This document shows, one piece after another, positions 34,907 through 45,244 of a stretch of DNA of 64,000 nucleotides. Position numbers and translations under genes: made by a program. Origin of the DNA: Ananas comosus. Its lineage: Eukaryota; Streptophyta; Magnoliopsida; Poales; Bromeliaceae. The stretch covers positions 10,369,315 through 10,433,314 of the forward strand of contig NC_033638.1 in assembly GCF_001540865.1 (NCBI RefSeq), in the 5' to 3' direction. Under the pieces are notes generated by a model. It did no database searches. It was not told where the DNA came from and worked only from the letters and a program-made list of their open reading frames with translations. Every line of letters begins with the position of its first letter. The first letter of the stretch is position 1.

Positions 34907-35472
34907 GAGTGCGTCTGGGGTGCTTTCGGAAGCACGGAGCGCTCCGTGCTTCCACTTTGTTTTCGATGTTGGGACTTTCAAATCGACGATCGGCTCCGTT
35001 AGACTTGATCTAGAGTATTTGAAGTATCTAGAAAATAAATTTTGCGATTTTTCGATATCATTTGCCTAGTGATCGAAGTGGCTCAAAATCAACGGCTGAA
35101 AATAAAAATCTCACAAAATATGATGATATGACATTAAAATTTTAGATCAAAGTTATTGATCTTGTTTTATATGGTATAAAGAATTTTCTATCAAAATTTC
35201 ACGTGATTTGGATATTTCTNTTCATGTGATTTGGATATTTCTACACCGTTAAACTTGCAACCGGCTCACCACGGCCGTTAAAATTATTGATTTTGAGCCC
35301 CTTCGATCACTAGGCAAATGATATCGAAAAATCGCAAAATTTAATTTCTTGGTACTTTAAATACTCTAGATCAACTCTAACGGAGCCGATCGTCGATTCG
35401 AAAGTCCGAACATCGAAAACAAAGTGGAAGCACGGAGGCCTCCATGCTTACGAAAGCATACCAGCCCACTCT
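34906..35472. mobile_element. Long foldback element, copy I
   Basis: The left end agagtgcgtctggggtgctt and right end (reverse strand) agagtgggctggtatgcttt are inverted. Nested palindromes gaagcacggagcgctccgtg on the left and gaagcacggaggcctccatg on the right. Contains an unresolved base at 35220 with a duplicated 21-bp flank. (TA)n on both sides. Confidence 0.75.
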
Positions 35473-36372
35473 ATATATATATATATATATATAAAACAGT
35501 GTCTAATAGATTGTGAGATATTCTATCTATGTACATACACAGTGGACTTAATTTCTATAATTGTCATTGTCTTTATCTCCGTTGACGCATTAATTTGTAG
35601 ATCAGCAAATCAAAAATCAATTGATCCACTAACAACTTCCCCAATTAATATCTACTTTATAATTAAGCTGTATATACATTCTCCCAGCCCTAATTAATTA
35701 ATTTGGCATTTTTTTTAAGACCAATTAATTAAGCATGCATGAATTACGTTTAAAAATTCTATCATACTACGTACTCTGGTAATTTAAAATGAATTTATTT
35801 GTAATTTTGTACATTATGATATATTTAATTATCTTATTTATTGTCGTGATTTTTTTCCGCGGGGCCTGTATCTTTCATGAGAGGTAGGTTTAATAATTTT
35901 GACCCGTATGCTTAACGTCGCCGACTTTAGTGGACCAAACCAAACATAATCTCAACCGAATCATGCTTTACGTACTATGGACGAACTTGATAATGATGAG
36001 TCCATCTAAAATTTGCATAACAATTTTGAAAATGAGAACTGATTATTGGCTAAGCACTTCTTACTATTATATATAAATAGGTAAATATTATTTTTTGTTT
36101 TGGTATATGTAATATGTATCATAGAAATTTTTTTTCAAATTAGTATTATATATTTTACCTATAAAACATCTTACTTTATTTTAAAAAAAAATCAGAAATG
36201 CAAATTATCATTAAATTATTACATAATAATACAATAATAATATTATAAATTTGACTAATTAATTACAATTTTGAAGAATATTCTTAGGTGGCCGTAGCAT
36301 CCCACTTCTCAACAATCCATCATGGCTTGCGTGCCGCTGTCGCGGAGAGTTGTCTCTGTAAATAGAGGCCTC
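35473..36372. other. Intergenic, AT-rich
   Basis: No gene or clear element. Contains a GC-richer patch near 36290-36372 next to a MITE. Confidence 0.45.
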
Positions 36373-36688
36373 GGATGCAAACGAGGCGGATCTGAGAGTT
36401 TGAATTGGGTCCGATTCGGAGTTAATTAATTTTTATCTTATTTTTGTTTCTATTTATCGTTTCATTCGTAGGACAGATCGAAACGAAAGCAGAATTTTAA
36501 CGAATTTTTGGTATGTCGGAAGGAATCATAAGAAGAAGGAAATTTCTCGTCTTTCATTGTTTTTTTTTTGACAGATCGGGACTGATTAGGTACAGATTAT
36601 TTTTCTATATTTTCGGCTCTTATGTAGGGTCTCATTCGGGGCGGATCGGAATGAAAGCCCCAGCAGCAATCCGGATCCGTTTGCATCT
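36373..36688. mobile_element. TIR MITE with GATGCAAACG ends
   Basis: Left ggatgcaaacgaggcggatc. Right atccggatccgtttgcatct is its imperfect inverse. Sub-terminal inverted words (ggacagatcgaaacgaaagc / ggggcggatcggaatgaaag) are direct-repeat-like. About 316 bp, non-coding. Confidence 0.6.
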
Positions 36689-37154
36689 CTAGTGGGACCC
36701 ACTTGACGAGTAAAAAGTTAAGTCGACAGGCTCCCTCGGACAGCAAGGGGACGAAGAATCGGAACGATGGACTTTCCCATCGGCGCCCACCGAGTTTAAA
36801 GGCCCATAAAGGCGAGTAATTGTCCCGTGGACCTAGTCCACCTTGGACCGGGTTTCGAAGTAACTAACTGTTGAGTGTAATTGTTGTGTTAGAAATAATA
36901 GTCTTTTCTTTCAACATTTGATTTTTTTTTGGGTTGTTTGATGTTGCAGTAAAATGTACACAATCTTTGTATGAACTGATCAAATATAGCATGCGAGATT
37001 TTTATATATTACAATTCAGACTCCCAGTTCAAAAAGTTAAACTTTTTTTTGTTAAAATAATTGTTTAATTCTGCTCAAGTTAATAAAACAAAAGGAGAAT
37101 ATATAATATGAGAACGGGTAAAAATAATTTTTATAGACAAAGAATAAAAAAAAG
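36689..37154. other. Intergenic, GC-rich then AT-rich
   Basis: 36689-36870 is GC-rich with ggcccat/gtggacc motifs but no reading frame I can support. The remainder is AT-rich. Confidence 0.4.
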
Positions 37155-37384
37155 AAACTAGACTAGTATACTATTAATAGTACGAAATCATTGGTGCTAC
37201 CAAATTTTCAACTCTTGAACGAAGGAATGTATTGTTATGATACTTACGGTCCCCTAATGTTGAGTGGGTGGCTGGTTGAATACTACAATCTAACATGTGA
37301 AAATAGTTAAAGTGATAAATTTAACGGTAAAAACTTGATAGCACCAAGTATTTGGTGCTATTGATAGCATTATAACCGGACTCC
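37155..37384. mobile_element. Short foldback MITE, S-type copy 2
   Basis: Left gaaactagactagtatacta with a ggtgctacc tip. Right gatagcaccaagtatttggt and tgatagcattataaccggac. Shares the ggtcccctaatgttgagtgg interior word with S-type copy 1 (ggtccctgattaggat... and ggttaagtgggtgatt...). Confidence 0.6.
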
Positions 37385-37422
37385 AAAAAAAAAGAAAAGA
37401 AATTTGATATTACGATAAAGAT

Positions 37423-37545
37423 TTTTTTTTGATTGAGAGAAAAATAGCAAGCTATCCACTTTTTAAAAATTTGATACAACTAGACTTCCAACTTAGGATC
37501 TCGAATATCAACCATCAAACTTTTAACAAATCTAAAGTATTGAAA
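37423..37545 (-). mobile_element. Highly diverged SINE remnant
   Basis: T-run, gattgagagaaaaatagcaa, then gacttccaacttaggatctc and atcaaccatcaaacttttaa resemble the SINE body in reverse, with many substitutions. Confidence 0.4.
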
Positions 37546-37600
37546 TAAAAAGTTCGAAGGTAAAATACAAAAAATAATACATTCACTTACAGATTTTATA

Positions 37601-37937
37601 ATATTTTATATATTATGATACACTGATTCGAAGGATTTCAATTGGATGGCTGATATAGTTAAAAGTTTGATATTTAATCCATTAGCATAAAAATAATTAC
37701 AACCGACAAAAGTACTAATATAAAAGTAAATATCACTTAAGCTTAAATTAAAATCATACAACTTTGTANATATTTTATATATTATGATACACTGATTCGA
37801 AGGATTTCAATTGGATGGCTGATATAGTTAAAAAAAAGTGATTTAATCCATTAGCATAAAAATAATTACAACCGACAAAAGTACTAATATAAAAGTAAAT
37901 ATCACTTAAGCTTAAATTAAAATCATACAACTTTGTA
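37601..37937. repeat. 168-bp direct duplication split by one unresolved base
   Basis: 37601-37768 and 37770-37937 are the same length (168 bp) and nearly identical. They differ only in a short stretch (aaaagtttgatatttaatcc versus aaaaaaaagtgatttaatcc). The n at 37769 sits exactly between them, pointing to uncollapsed overlapping contig ends. Confidence 0.85.
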
Positions 37938-37959
37938 ATTGCGTAAAGCAATTTTCTTT

Positions 37960-37961
<2 letters not shown>

Positions 37962-37996
<35 letters not shown>

Positions 37997-38235
37997 ATAT
38001 AGTGACGTGGTGGAACAGGTCCATGCAATAGTTTACCGAGATAAGGTGCCAAAGTGTGAAACCATAAAAAGTGCACCCCATGAGAGAGCGTGGACGGAGG
38101 GGTCAGGTTTCAACGTGGTGGGGTCTCATAAATTCGGGTGGGCCCACCCGGATTGGACGCGGGAAAGGGGCGTTCCCGACCAGGAGCATCCGCTGATGGG
38201 CCCCACTCGGCCCACTTGTACCTCTTGTGGGTAAA
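37962..38235. other. (TA)n microsatellite followed by a GC-rich patch
   Basis: A TA repeat of about 30 bp, then about 240 bp of GC-rich sequence with gggtgggcccacccgg (a GC palindrome) and several GGGCCC/GGCCCAC motifs. No gene model supported. Might be a promoter-like fragment or part of an element. Confidence 0.4.
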
Positions 38236-39722
38236 GTGGGCTTAATTAGTATTTGGGCCTTTATTTGTTTTTAATTCCCCTACTTTTGTTTTTCCCTTTT
38301 TTTGCAATTTTTTTTTTCCAAAAACAAAATGTTATTTAATTGTAGGTCCAATCTCAAAGTTCAAAAGCCTTCTAGCTCGGTCAATGAATGAAAGTGCACA
38401 ATTGATGCATGCTTCTTCCAAAATTAAATTTTTGGTTATTTTCAGGCATTTTTTTTTTATTTTTTTATTTTTCGTTAGTTAGATATCGACCGACAGAAAT
38501 GCAATTTGAATTAAGCAATTTAAAGAAGCAATAAAAGTTTCTTTTATGAAATTCGCTTATTCTTTTTTAGCTGGATGTTAGAAATCGAATATTTAAATTT
38601 AAACTTATATTATGTTGGGTTGAAAGCTCAGGTCATCTTTAATGTCACGGCAACTAAAACAGAGGTAGAAATATATGGACCTAAACTATATATAGTCTAC
38701 TTTGAAATAGGGCTCTCAAGTCTCAACTTTACTTCTCTATTTTAATTTATTTATAAGAAATATTTAATTACTAAATTTGATGAAATTATTGAGAAAATGA
38801 ATGAAACTTTTAGCTTATCTTAACTGAAATTATACAAACCCAAAAAACTGAAAGCATCAATCATGGCATTATAATAAATGTTCCTTTTTGTGGAAAACAT
38901 TATCCTTAACTTAAGCTTACGTGATGACATAAAGCTTTAATTAATTGCAAATCATTCATTTTTCCACTATGCTCTCAAATAATATGTAGCACTAATAGAA
39001 TTAATATATTAATATTAATATTTTCATTATTTTGGGATCAACTGTCGTAGCAATCTGAAACATATAAATACGTGGAGAATTAAATGCAGAATTTTTTCTT
39101 GTATTCGTTTTATTTTTATTTTTAAAAAAATTTAATAGATTTTAAAACTGTAGCTCTCTTTCTCTCACAATTTTGCACTGAGAGCTACGTTGAACCCAAA
39201 CAATGTTTCTCATGCATGCATGAAAATATATTTACATATTTATTGAAGTGCCCGTAAAATGAAACGAGAAAACACAAAAACAATGCATATATCACCGCGT
39301 AAAATAAAACGAAAAAAATACAAAAAACATGTGTGTATATCAACGTACGTACGTATCGCTAATTTACACTGCACGTAACCAGGTGCAATTAATCACCTTT
39401 ACCGTTGGATGTTATTCTTTAGCTTGTTCTCAACATTTAATTTTAACCATTCAGTTCAGTGGAGGTGATAATAGAAATTCCACAATTCCTCCTGAAGCCC
39501 CACCATACCTTTGTTTTTAGTTTTTTTTCCCTTAAAAAAAAAAAAATCAACTTTTTATGCATGAGCAAGCACTAACCATTGCTACCAATCCTTAAAAGCT
39601 TCAGGGCTAAGGAAAACTCGATCTCATCTCTCTCTCTCTCTCTCTCTCTCTCTTCCCAGTAAATAATTGTCTACACCTTGTGTATCTGTACATCTCATGC
39701 GATGCATGCAATAAATTTTTGA
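38236..39722. other. Intergenic, no gene seen
   Basis: AT-rich with a (CT)n tract at about 39629-39653. Nothing coding recognised. Confidence 0.5.
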
Positions 39723-39732
39723 TGCCTGATAT

Positions 39733-39891
39733 AATTTTTTTTTCTTTTTGAAAGATAGGTAGCATGTTACCTGTTTCGTTTATTTCATTTAGAAATAAAC
39801 TTAGCTGAAAATGTGAATCAACTAGAATTCGAACTTGGGATCTCAGGTACCAACCATCAAACCTTTTGCCACTTGCGCTAGGAACGATCGG
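39733..39891 (-). mobile_element. tRNA-derived SINE with 10-bp target duplication
   Basis: T-rich tail on the left, gaaagataggtagcatgtta, body, B box as ttcgaacttggg, and head gccacttgcgctaggaacga. Flanked by tgcctgatat (39723-39732 and 39892-39901). Confidence 0.88.
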
Positions 39892-40216
39892 TGCCTGATA
39901 TGTTAAAGTTAATATCTAATAGCATAGATATATATGATTCACAGTGTCTAAATGATATGTATAGAGCAATGTATAATAAAATGATGAGCTTTCAAAATCT
40001 TTTATCTAACAATTATATAGTTCCGCAAGTATACAGTATGTAAAGAAATGTTATTCGATTAATAAGAATTAGATGCCTAAATTATATGACTTGCTATATA
40101 TTTGCCTTTTCAATGTTATAGAATGCATCCAGTGAAATTCTGATATTCAAAATCTCTGTTATAGCGTTTGCAAAAATGAGAAACAAGGTGCACCAGGTGC
40201 ATGCAATAATTTTTTT

Positions 40217-40221
<5 letters not shown>

Positions 40222-40276
<55 letters not shown>

Positions 40277-40353
40277 GTTCTATCATTCCTGGCACTAAAT
40301 TAAAATATAAAAGCCTCCATACAAGAAAGGAGATAAATTCCTGCTTTTCCTAC

Positions 40354-40395
<42 letters not shown>
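40222..40395 (+). promoter_or_regulatory. Dof gene core promoter: two (CT)n tracts around a TATA box
   Basis: A 52-bp (TC)n tract (40222-40273), TATAAAAG at 40306-40313, then a second (TC)n tract (about 40357-40395) that would fall in the 5' leader. Such GA/CT tracts in plant promoters and leaders are bound by BPC/GAGA-type factors; activity here is inferred. Transcription start expected near 40335-40345. Confidence 0.6.
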
Positions 40396-40399
<4 letters not shown>

Positions 40400-40554
40400 A
40401 TCCATCTCTCTTTCTCTACCTTCTTCTCTCCTGCAACTCCTTGTGGATGTGATTCTCCACCATCTCTAAGAGGCCATCAACCTTTTGCAAAAAAAGAAAG
40501 GGAAAAGAAAAAACCCACTAAAGAAAAAAAAAAGGAAAAGAAGCAAATCCCACC

Positions 40555-41902
40555 ATGGTTTTTCCATCCATTCCTGTCTATCTAGATCCACCTAACTGGA
40601 ACCAGCAGGTTAGAGGATTACTCATCCTCATCTTCTCCCCTTCAATTCTTAATTTCTCTTTTCATTCAATATAACTTCTTCATGTAAAAACTAAAAGCAC
40701 CCCCCTCAAAAAAAAAAAAGAAAAAGAAAAAAAAACATAATATTCTCACCCTATTCTCCATGTTCTCCTCTTGAATATACCCCCTATAATTCTCTTTTTC
40801 TCATCTCTTTTGCATCGATCCTTTAATATTGTCTTCTTCTTCCTCTTCATCTTTTTCTTATCTGATTTGAACAGCTGCAAGCTCATCATATTCAACCAGG
40901 GAGTAGCGCCATAGGCGGCGGCGGAAACGGGCCCCCTCCTCCACTCCCCCTCGGGGCGGCCGCTGCACCACGCCCAGAAGCCCAGCCTATGTCGGGCGCG
41001 TCCCGACCTGGCTCGATGTCGGAGCGCGCCCGGCTCGCGAAGGTCCCCCAGCCGGAGCAGGCCCTCAAGTGCCCGCGCTGCGACTCTGCCAACACCAAGT
41101 TCTGCTACTACAACAACTACTCCCTCACGCAGCCGCGCCACTTCTGCAAGACCTGCCGACGCTACTGGACGCGTGGCGGCGCCCTCCGCAACGTCCCCGT
41201 CGGCGGCGGCTNGTCGCCGTCACAGCCATGACCGACCGCCACCCTGCAGGCGCTTCATCTTCGGCGGCATCATCGACTGCCACGTCAGTGGTGGGCATGG
41301 CGGGTGCAATACCCTCCAATATTTGCCTCCCACACCAGCTCCCTTTTATGTCCTCGCTGCACCATCCTATGGCGGGGCCGGACTACGGTGCACCGAATCT
41401 AGGGCTAACTTTCCCCGCGATCCAACACATGGAGGGGATAGATTATCACGTCGGCGGCGGCAGCATCGGTTTTGATCAGTGGAGGGTGCAGCAGCAGATG
41501 CATCAGTTTCCGTTTATTGGCGGTTTGGAGCCGCCACCGCCGCCTACTGCTTCGGCGGCGGCCACGGGGATGTTCCATTTAGACTTAGAAAGCGGCAGCG
41601 GAGTCGAAGGGGGAGGATTTGCCAGGCAGGTGGCGGCGGCGAAGGTCTTGGGATCGGGGATCATCACAAATCTGGCGTCAGTGAAGATGGAGGAGAATCA
41701 ACGAGCAGGGCTAAACTTGCCGAGGCAGTTCATGGGTGCCGCCGGGCGGAACGATAGTAGTATTTGGGGCGGCGGAATTGGCGGAGGCGGCAGCAGCAAC
41801 AGCAACGCAGACGGCGGTGTCGGTGGCAGTGGCAGTGGCAGCGGGGGATGGGCTGCGGATCTCACAGGTTTCAACTCTTCTTCAACTGGAAATCTCTTGT
41901 AG
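40555..41902 (+). CDS. Dof zinc-finger transcription factor, frame broken at an unresolved base
   Basis: Exon 1 (40555-40608) encodes [18 protein letters not shown], the conserved N-terminus of one Dof subgroup. Exon 2 starts at 40875 after an intron of 266 bp. The Dof domain [50 protein letters not shown] has all four zinc-ligand cysteines. Dof factors bind AAAG cores in promoters in the nucleus. At the n (41212), where the usual GGGCRRNK begins, the frame runs into TGA at 41229. The C-terminal region ([20 protein letters not shown] through the end NSSSTGNLL, stop 41900-41902) continues in a different frame. It is Gly-, Pro- and Ser-rich and ends as many Dof proteins do. The basic stretch after the finger is missing, so I read this as an assembly defect rather than a pseudogene; a true frameshift cannot be excluded. 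Subfamily (DOF5.1/3.6-like) is uncertain. Confidence 0.85.
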
Positions 41903-43593
41903 CTCTATCGTTCCTTTCTTGATCATAAATATAACTTAATTTAGTTATACCTCGGAAGCTTAATTTTTGTGATGGCTTCAAAAGAAGGAACAAGAGTTAA
42001 AGAACAAGGAGATGTTGATTGCTTTTTCCTGCAGCTAGCTAGCTACCTGAAAGGCTATCAAATACTACTTCCAAATGGTGGGGTGACATTTCTTTTAGCA
42101 ATTGGTTGGGTTTAGGGGTGATAGTTAGGGTTCTATGTGTCTTCTAATTATCTGTACTGCGCTTAATACTTTATGTCTTTTATTTGTATGTTTATTTACA
42201 GCATGGTAATCGAAACTAAGTGCATGGCTTCCTATCTGACATGAATATTACTTCTTCTTTTTTTTTTCTGAACATGTAAGGAACAATGTGTTTTAGCCTA
42301 TCTTTAAAAAAAGAAAAAAAGGGAAAAAGATCTTCTCGTCTAATTTTCTTGGATTGCTTTTTTTCATTTTTTTTTTTAGTGTTGCAATATAATTATGTGC
42401 TAGCCGGCGCGGATGGAACTAGATCTTTAAGTGAAGTGATTAGTATCAATAGCTATTAGAAAAATTGTAATCTAACAACATCAATAATCCTTTACTGTAC
42501 ATGTAGATGCGCTTACAGTTGTGTATCTCCAGGATGTGGGTGTTTTAGCATCGAGAATGAAGTTTGTAGCCATGCATGTTTGATATACGGTATGCATGAA
42601 TGGATTTGTTACATGAGCTAAGGAGATTGAAATGCGATAGAAAAATGTTGCTGCTATATAATTTCAGGCTTATATGAAATGCTCTTTTGTTTTTTGACTT
42701 AAATTAAGAAAGGTATTATGTCTACAATTTTAAGTAGAATTAGAGGTTTTGTTTTACTGGTCTACGTACTTGTATCAGCTTAATTCTCCCACAACTCATG
42801 AACAATTAGTGTATTGTTGACCTTTGACGCAAGCAATCAATTTTGTTGAGAAATTAGGAGATCCTATATATAATTAGTACTTAAGCCTACATTTATGTAT
42901 AGCATTTATTTTTCTACGTACGTATAGAAGAAAATATCTTGCATGTTTCATTGTGAAGTGACAAGATTCTGTAGAAGCATTATTTGGTTATGATTGGAAT
43001 TTTTAGATTCTTCCTTGAAGTAGTTGGAAGTAAGAATACATAGCGGAGCCTTTATTTCATGCTCTTCTTGCCCCTACGAAGTTTCGGAAGTACTTCTATT
43101 TCTTCTAAGTATTTAATTTCTTTGGATCGCAACCACGTGCTTCAAAATTTGGAAGGTGATGCTACTAAATAACTGTTTGGCCTCTACTAAACCCTAATCA
43201 AAATTTAAATTTAAAATACTTAATTAACGCAAGATTAATATTGCAGACTCATACTTATATCGGTGACCTGCAGTGCAATGCTCCAATTTGAGCCCTTTTT
43301 TCTGTTCTTTGTGTACAGTGTTCAGATTAAAGCCCTCATGTGGTATGTTTCTCATCTTTTAAGAGATTGCTTTATAGAACTACTTTTGACCAACATTCTA
43401 TGCATGCATGTATGGATGTATGTATGTATGTATGCATGCATGCACTCATGATAATTTTTGCCATCAATTAATCTTCTATGCTCTAGAAGGCCCTCGCCAT
43501 TAATGTCTATGCTTTCATGCATGCTTTCCCATGCAATTCGCATGCTTAAGAAGGTAAAGTTTTGTTCCTTTGTCGTGCTTGTAAGTTATGATG
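41903..43593. other. Dof 3' UTR and downstream intergenic DNA
   Basis: The first few hundred bases are probably the 3' UTR. No further gene recognised. AT-rich with scattered tgcatgca words. Confidence 0.45.
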
Positions 43594-43609
43594 AATTTAA
43601 GCAATTGTT

Positions 43610-43768
43610 TTTTTTTTTTTTTTTTTGAGAGATAAGTAGCATGATACCCGCTTCGTTTATTTCATTTAAAAATAAACTTAGCTGGAAATGTGAATCAACT
43701 AGGATTCGAATTTGAGTCTCGGGTACCAACCACCAAACCCTTTGACACTTGTTCTAGGGATGGTCGGT
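43610..43768 (-). mobile_element. tRNA-derived SINE with perfect 16-bp target duplication
   Basis: The 16-bp sequence aatttaagcaattgtt occurs at 43594-43609 and again at 43769-43784. Between them lies a reverse-oriented SINE: T-run, gagagataagtagcatgata, body, B box as gattcgaatttg, head gttctagggatggtcggt. Best-preserved copy in the window and a good anchor for the family's ends. Confidence 0.93.
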
Positions 43769-43784
43769 AATTTAAGCAATTGTT

Positions 43785-44776
43785 ATTAAGAGCTTTTGAG
43801 GGATCAGGTAGCTTTGCTGTTCAGAGTTCTAGATCCTAAATACAACTATTATCATGTCCTACTATGAGAGAGAAATTTCTGTTATAGTTCCTTTAATTTT
43901 CATTGTCGTAGTACAGTTAATTTGTTACTTAAAAGATCGATTTTACATAAACTAGCTTAGGAAAAAAAATCTTAACAATTGCACTCATGTGCATATATAA
44001 TGGAGATCAAGTAAATCATGCCAACTTAAAGGACGAGTAATGGAAGAAACAAAAATATAAAAATTTATGCCGTGAAATTAATGACAAATGTGGGGTTTTG
44101 AACTTAGGATGGGCTCAAAAGTACCAGCTCAGAGACTGTTACTAAAAAATCGTTCTTGTACGAAAAAACTCAGGAATAGTCTCAACTCATTTATCGTGCA
44201 CATTGATTTATTTTTGGATTTGTACCATCATAATTTTGTCCCATGTTCTCTTTTACGATATCTTTAACCATTGTTAGCTTACATAGTCAGTTTCTCTCTG
44301 AAAAAAGAAACTTACATATATAGTACATGTTCAACACTTTAATCTCATGTTCCACAGAGCTACTTGGTTTCATTGTGCTAGAAATTAAGCATAGATGCAT
44401 GCATGCATGCATGCATGTGCATCCATGGACCCATAAACATCCACGCTCACACTGACAACACACACACACACACACACACAAAAACAGTACTCAGAGACAC
44501 CCACTTTATTTGCGCAGTGAGCTGTTGGATTTGATTCGGGCTATGCCTCGACTTCAACAAATCTCTCTCTCCCTTTCTTTTTCTCTTTAATCAGACCCAT
44601 CATATATGTAGACTCCAATTGTATACACTTAAGTCTAAAGAGATCTCAGTTAAGTCTTAAGATATATATAGAGGTAAAAGAAGCCAAGAATATCTCACTA
44701 AAACCCATGCAACCACAAAGAATTCGTTACATTAAAAAACCGTATAGAAGAGCCGCACATGCACTGAATCACATAT

Positions 44777-44841
<65 letters not shown>

Positions 44842-45207
44842 GTGAGTAAAGAAGAAAATCCTATATATAGAAAAGTAAAGGGAAGGAAAGGGTGTGTAGG
44901 ACTACATATGTTGATGGGTCCATGTCTCAGGGAATCTGAGTTTTCGTCCGCTTTCCCGAGGACCAAGGATATATGCAGTAGCCTCTCCTCTCCCTCTCCC
45001 TCTCCCTCGCCCTCTCCCTCTGAGAGAGATTAAGAGAGAGAGAGAGAGAGCAAAGGAATAAAGGCACCCTACTCATGTGTGAATATAAAAGGAAAAATAT
45101 AAAAGGGAGCAAGGAAACCTCCATGGGTTTTCTATATGTTTATAAAAAAAGAAGGTGATCGATGGTAGAAACTTGATGATAAGAGAAATAAAAAAATAAT
45201 GAAGAAA

Positions 45208-45244
<37 letters not shown>

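Noticed and set aside
41173..41475. Third-frame continuation of the Dof gene after the n
   Set aside because: Would begin RRHSHDRP, only loosely like the expected basic stretch, and then loses all Dof-like character; the other frame gives the convincing C-terminus.
43610..43768. Possible tRNA gene (TTCGAATCC B box)
   Set aside because: The tRNA-like part is the head of a SINE with tail and target duplication; no cloverleaf with anticodon stem is seen. The same applies to the other copies.
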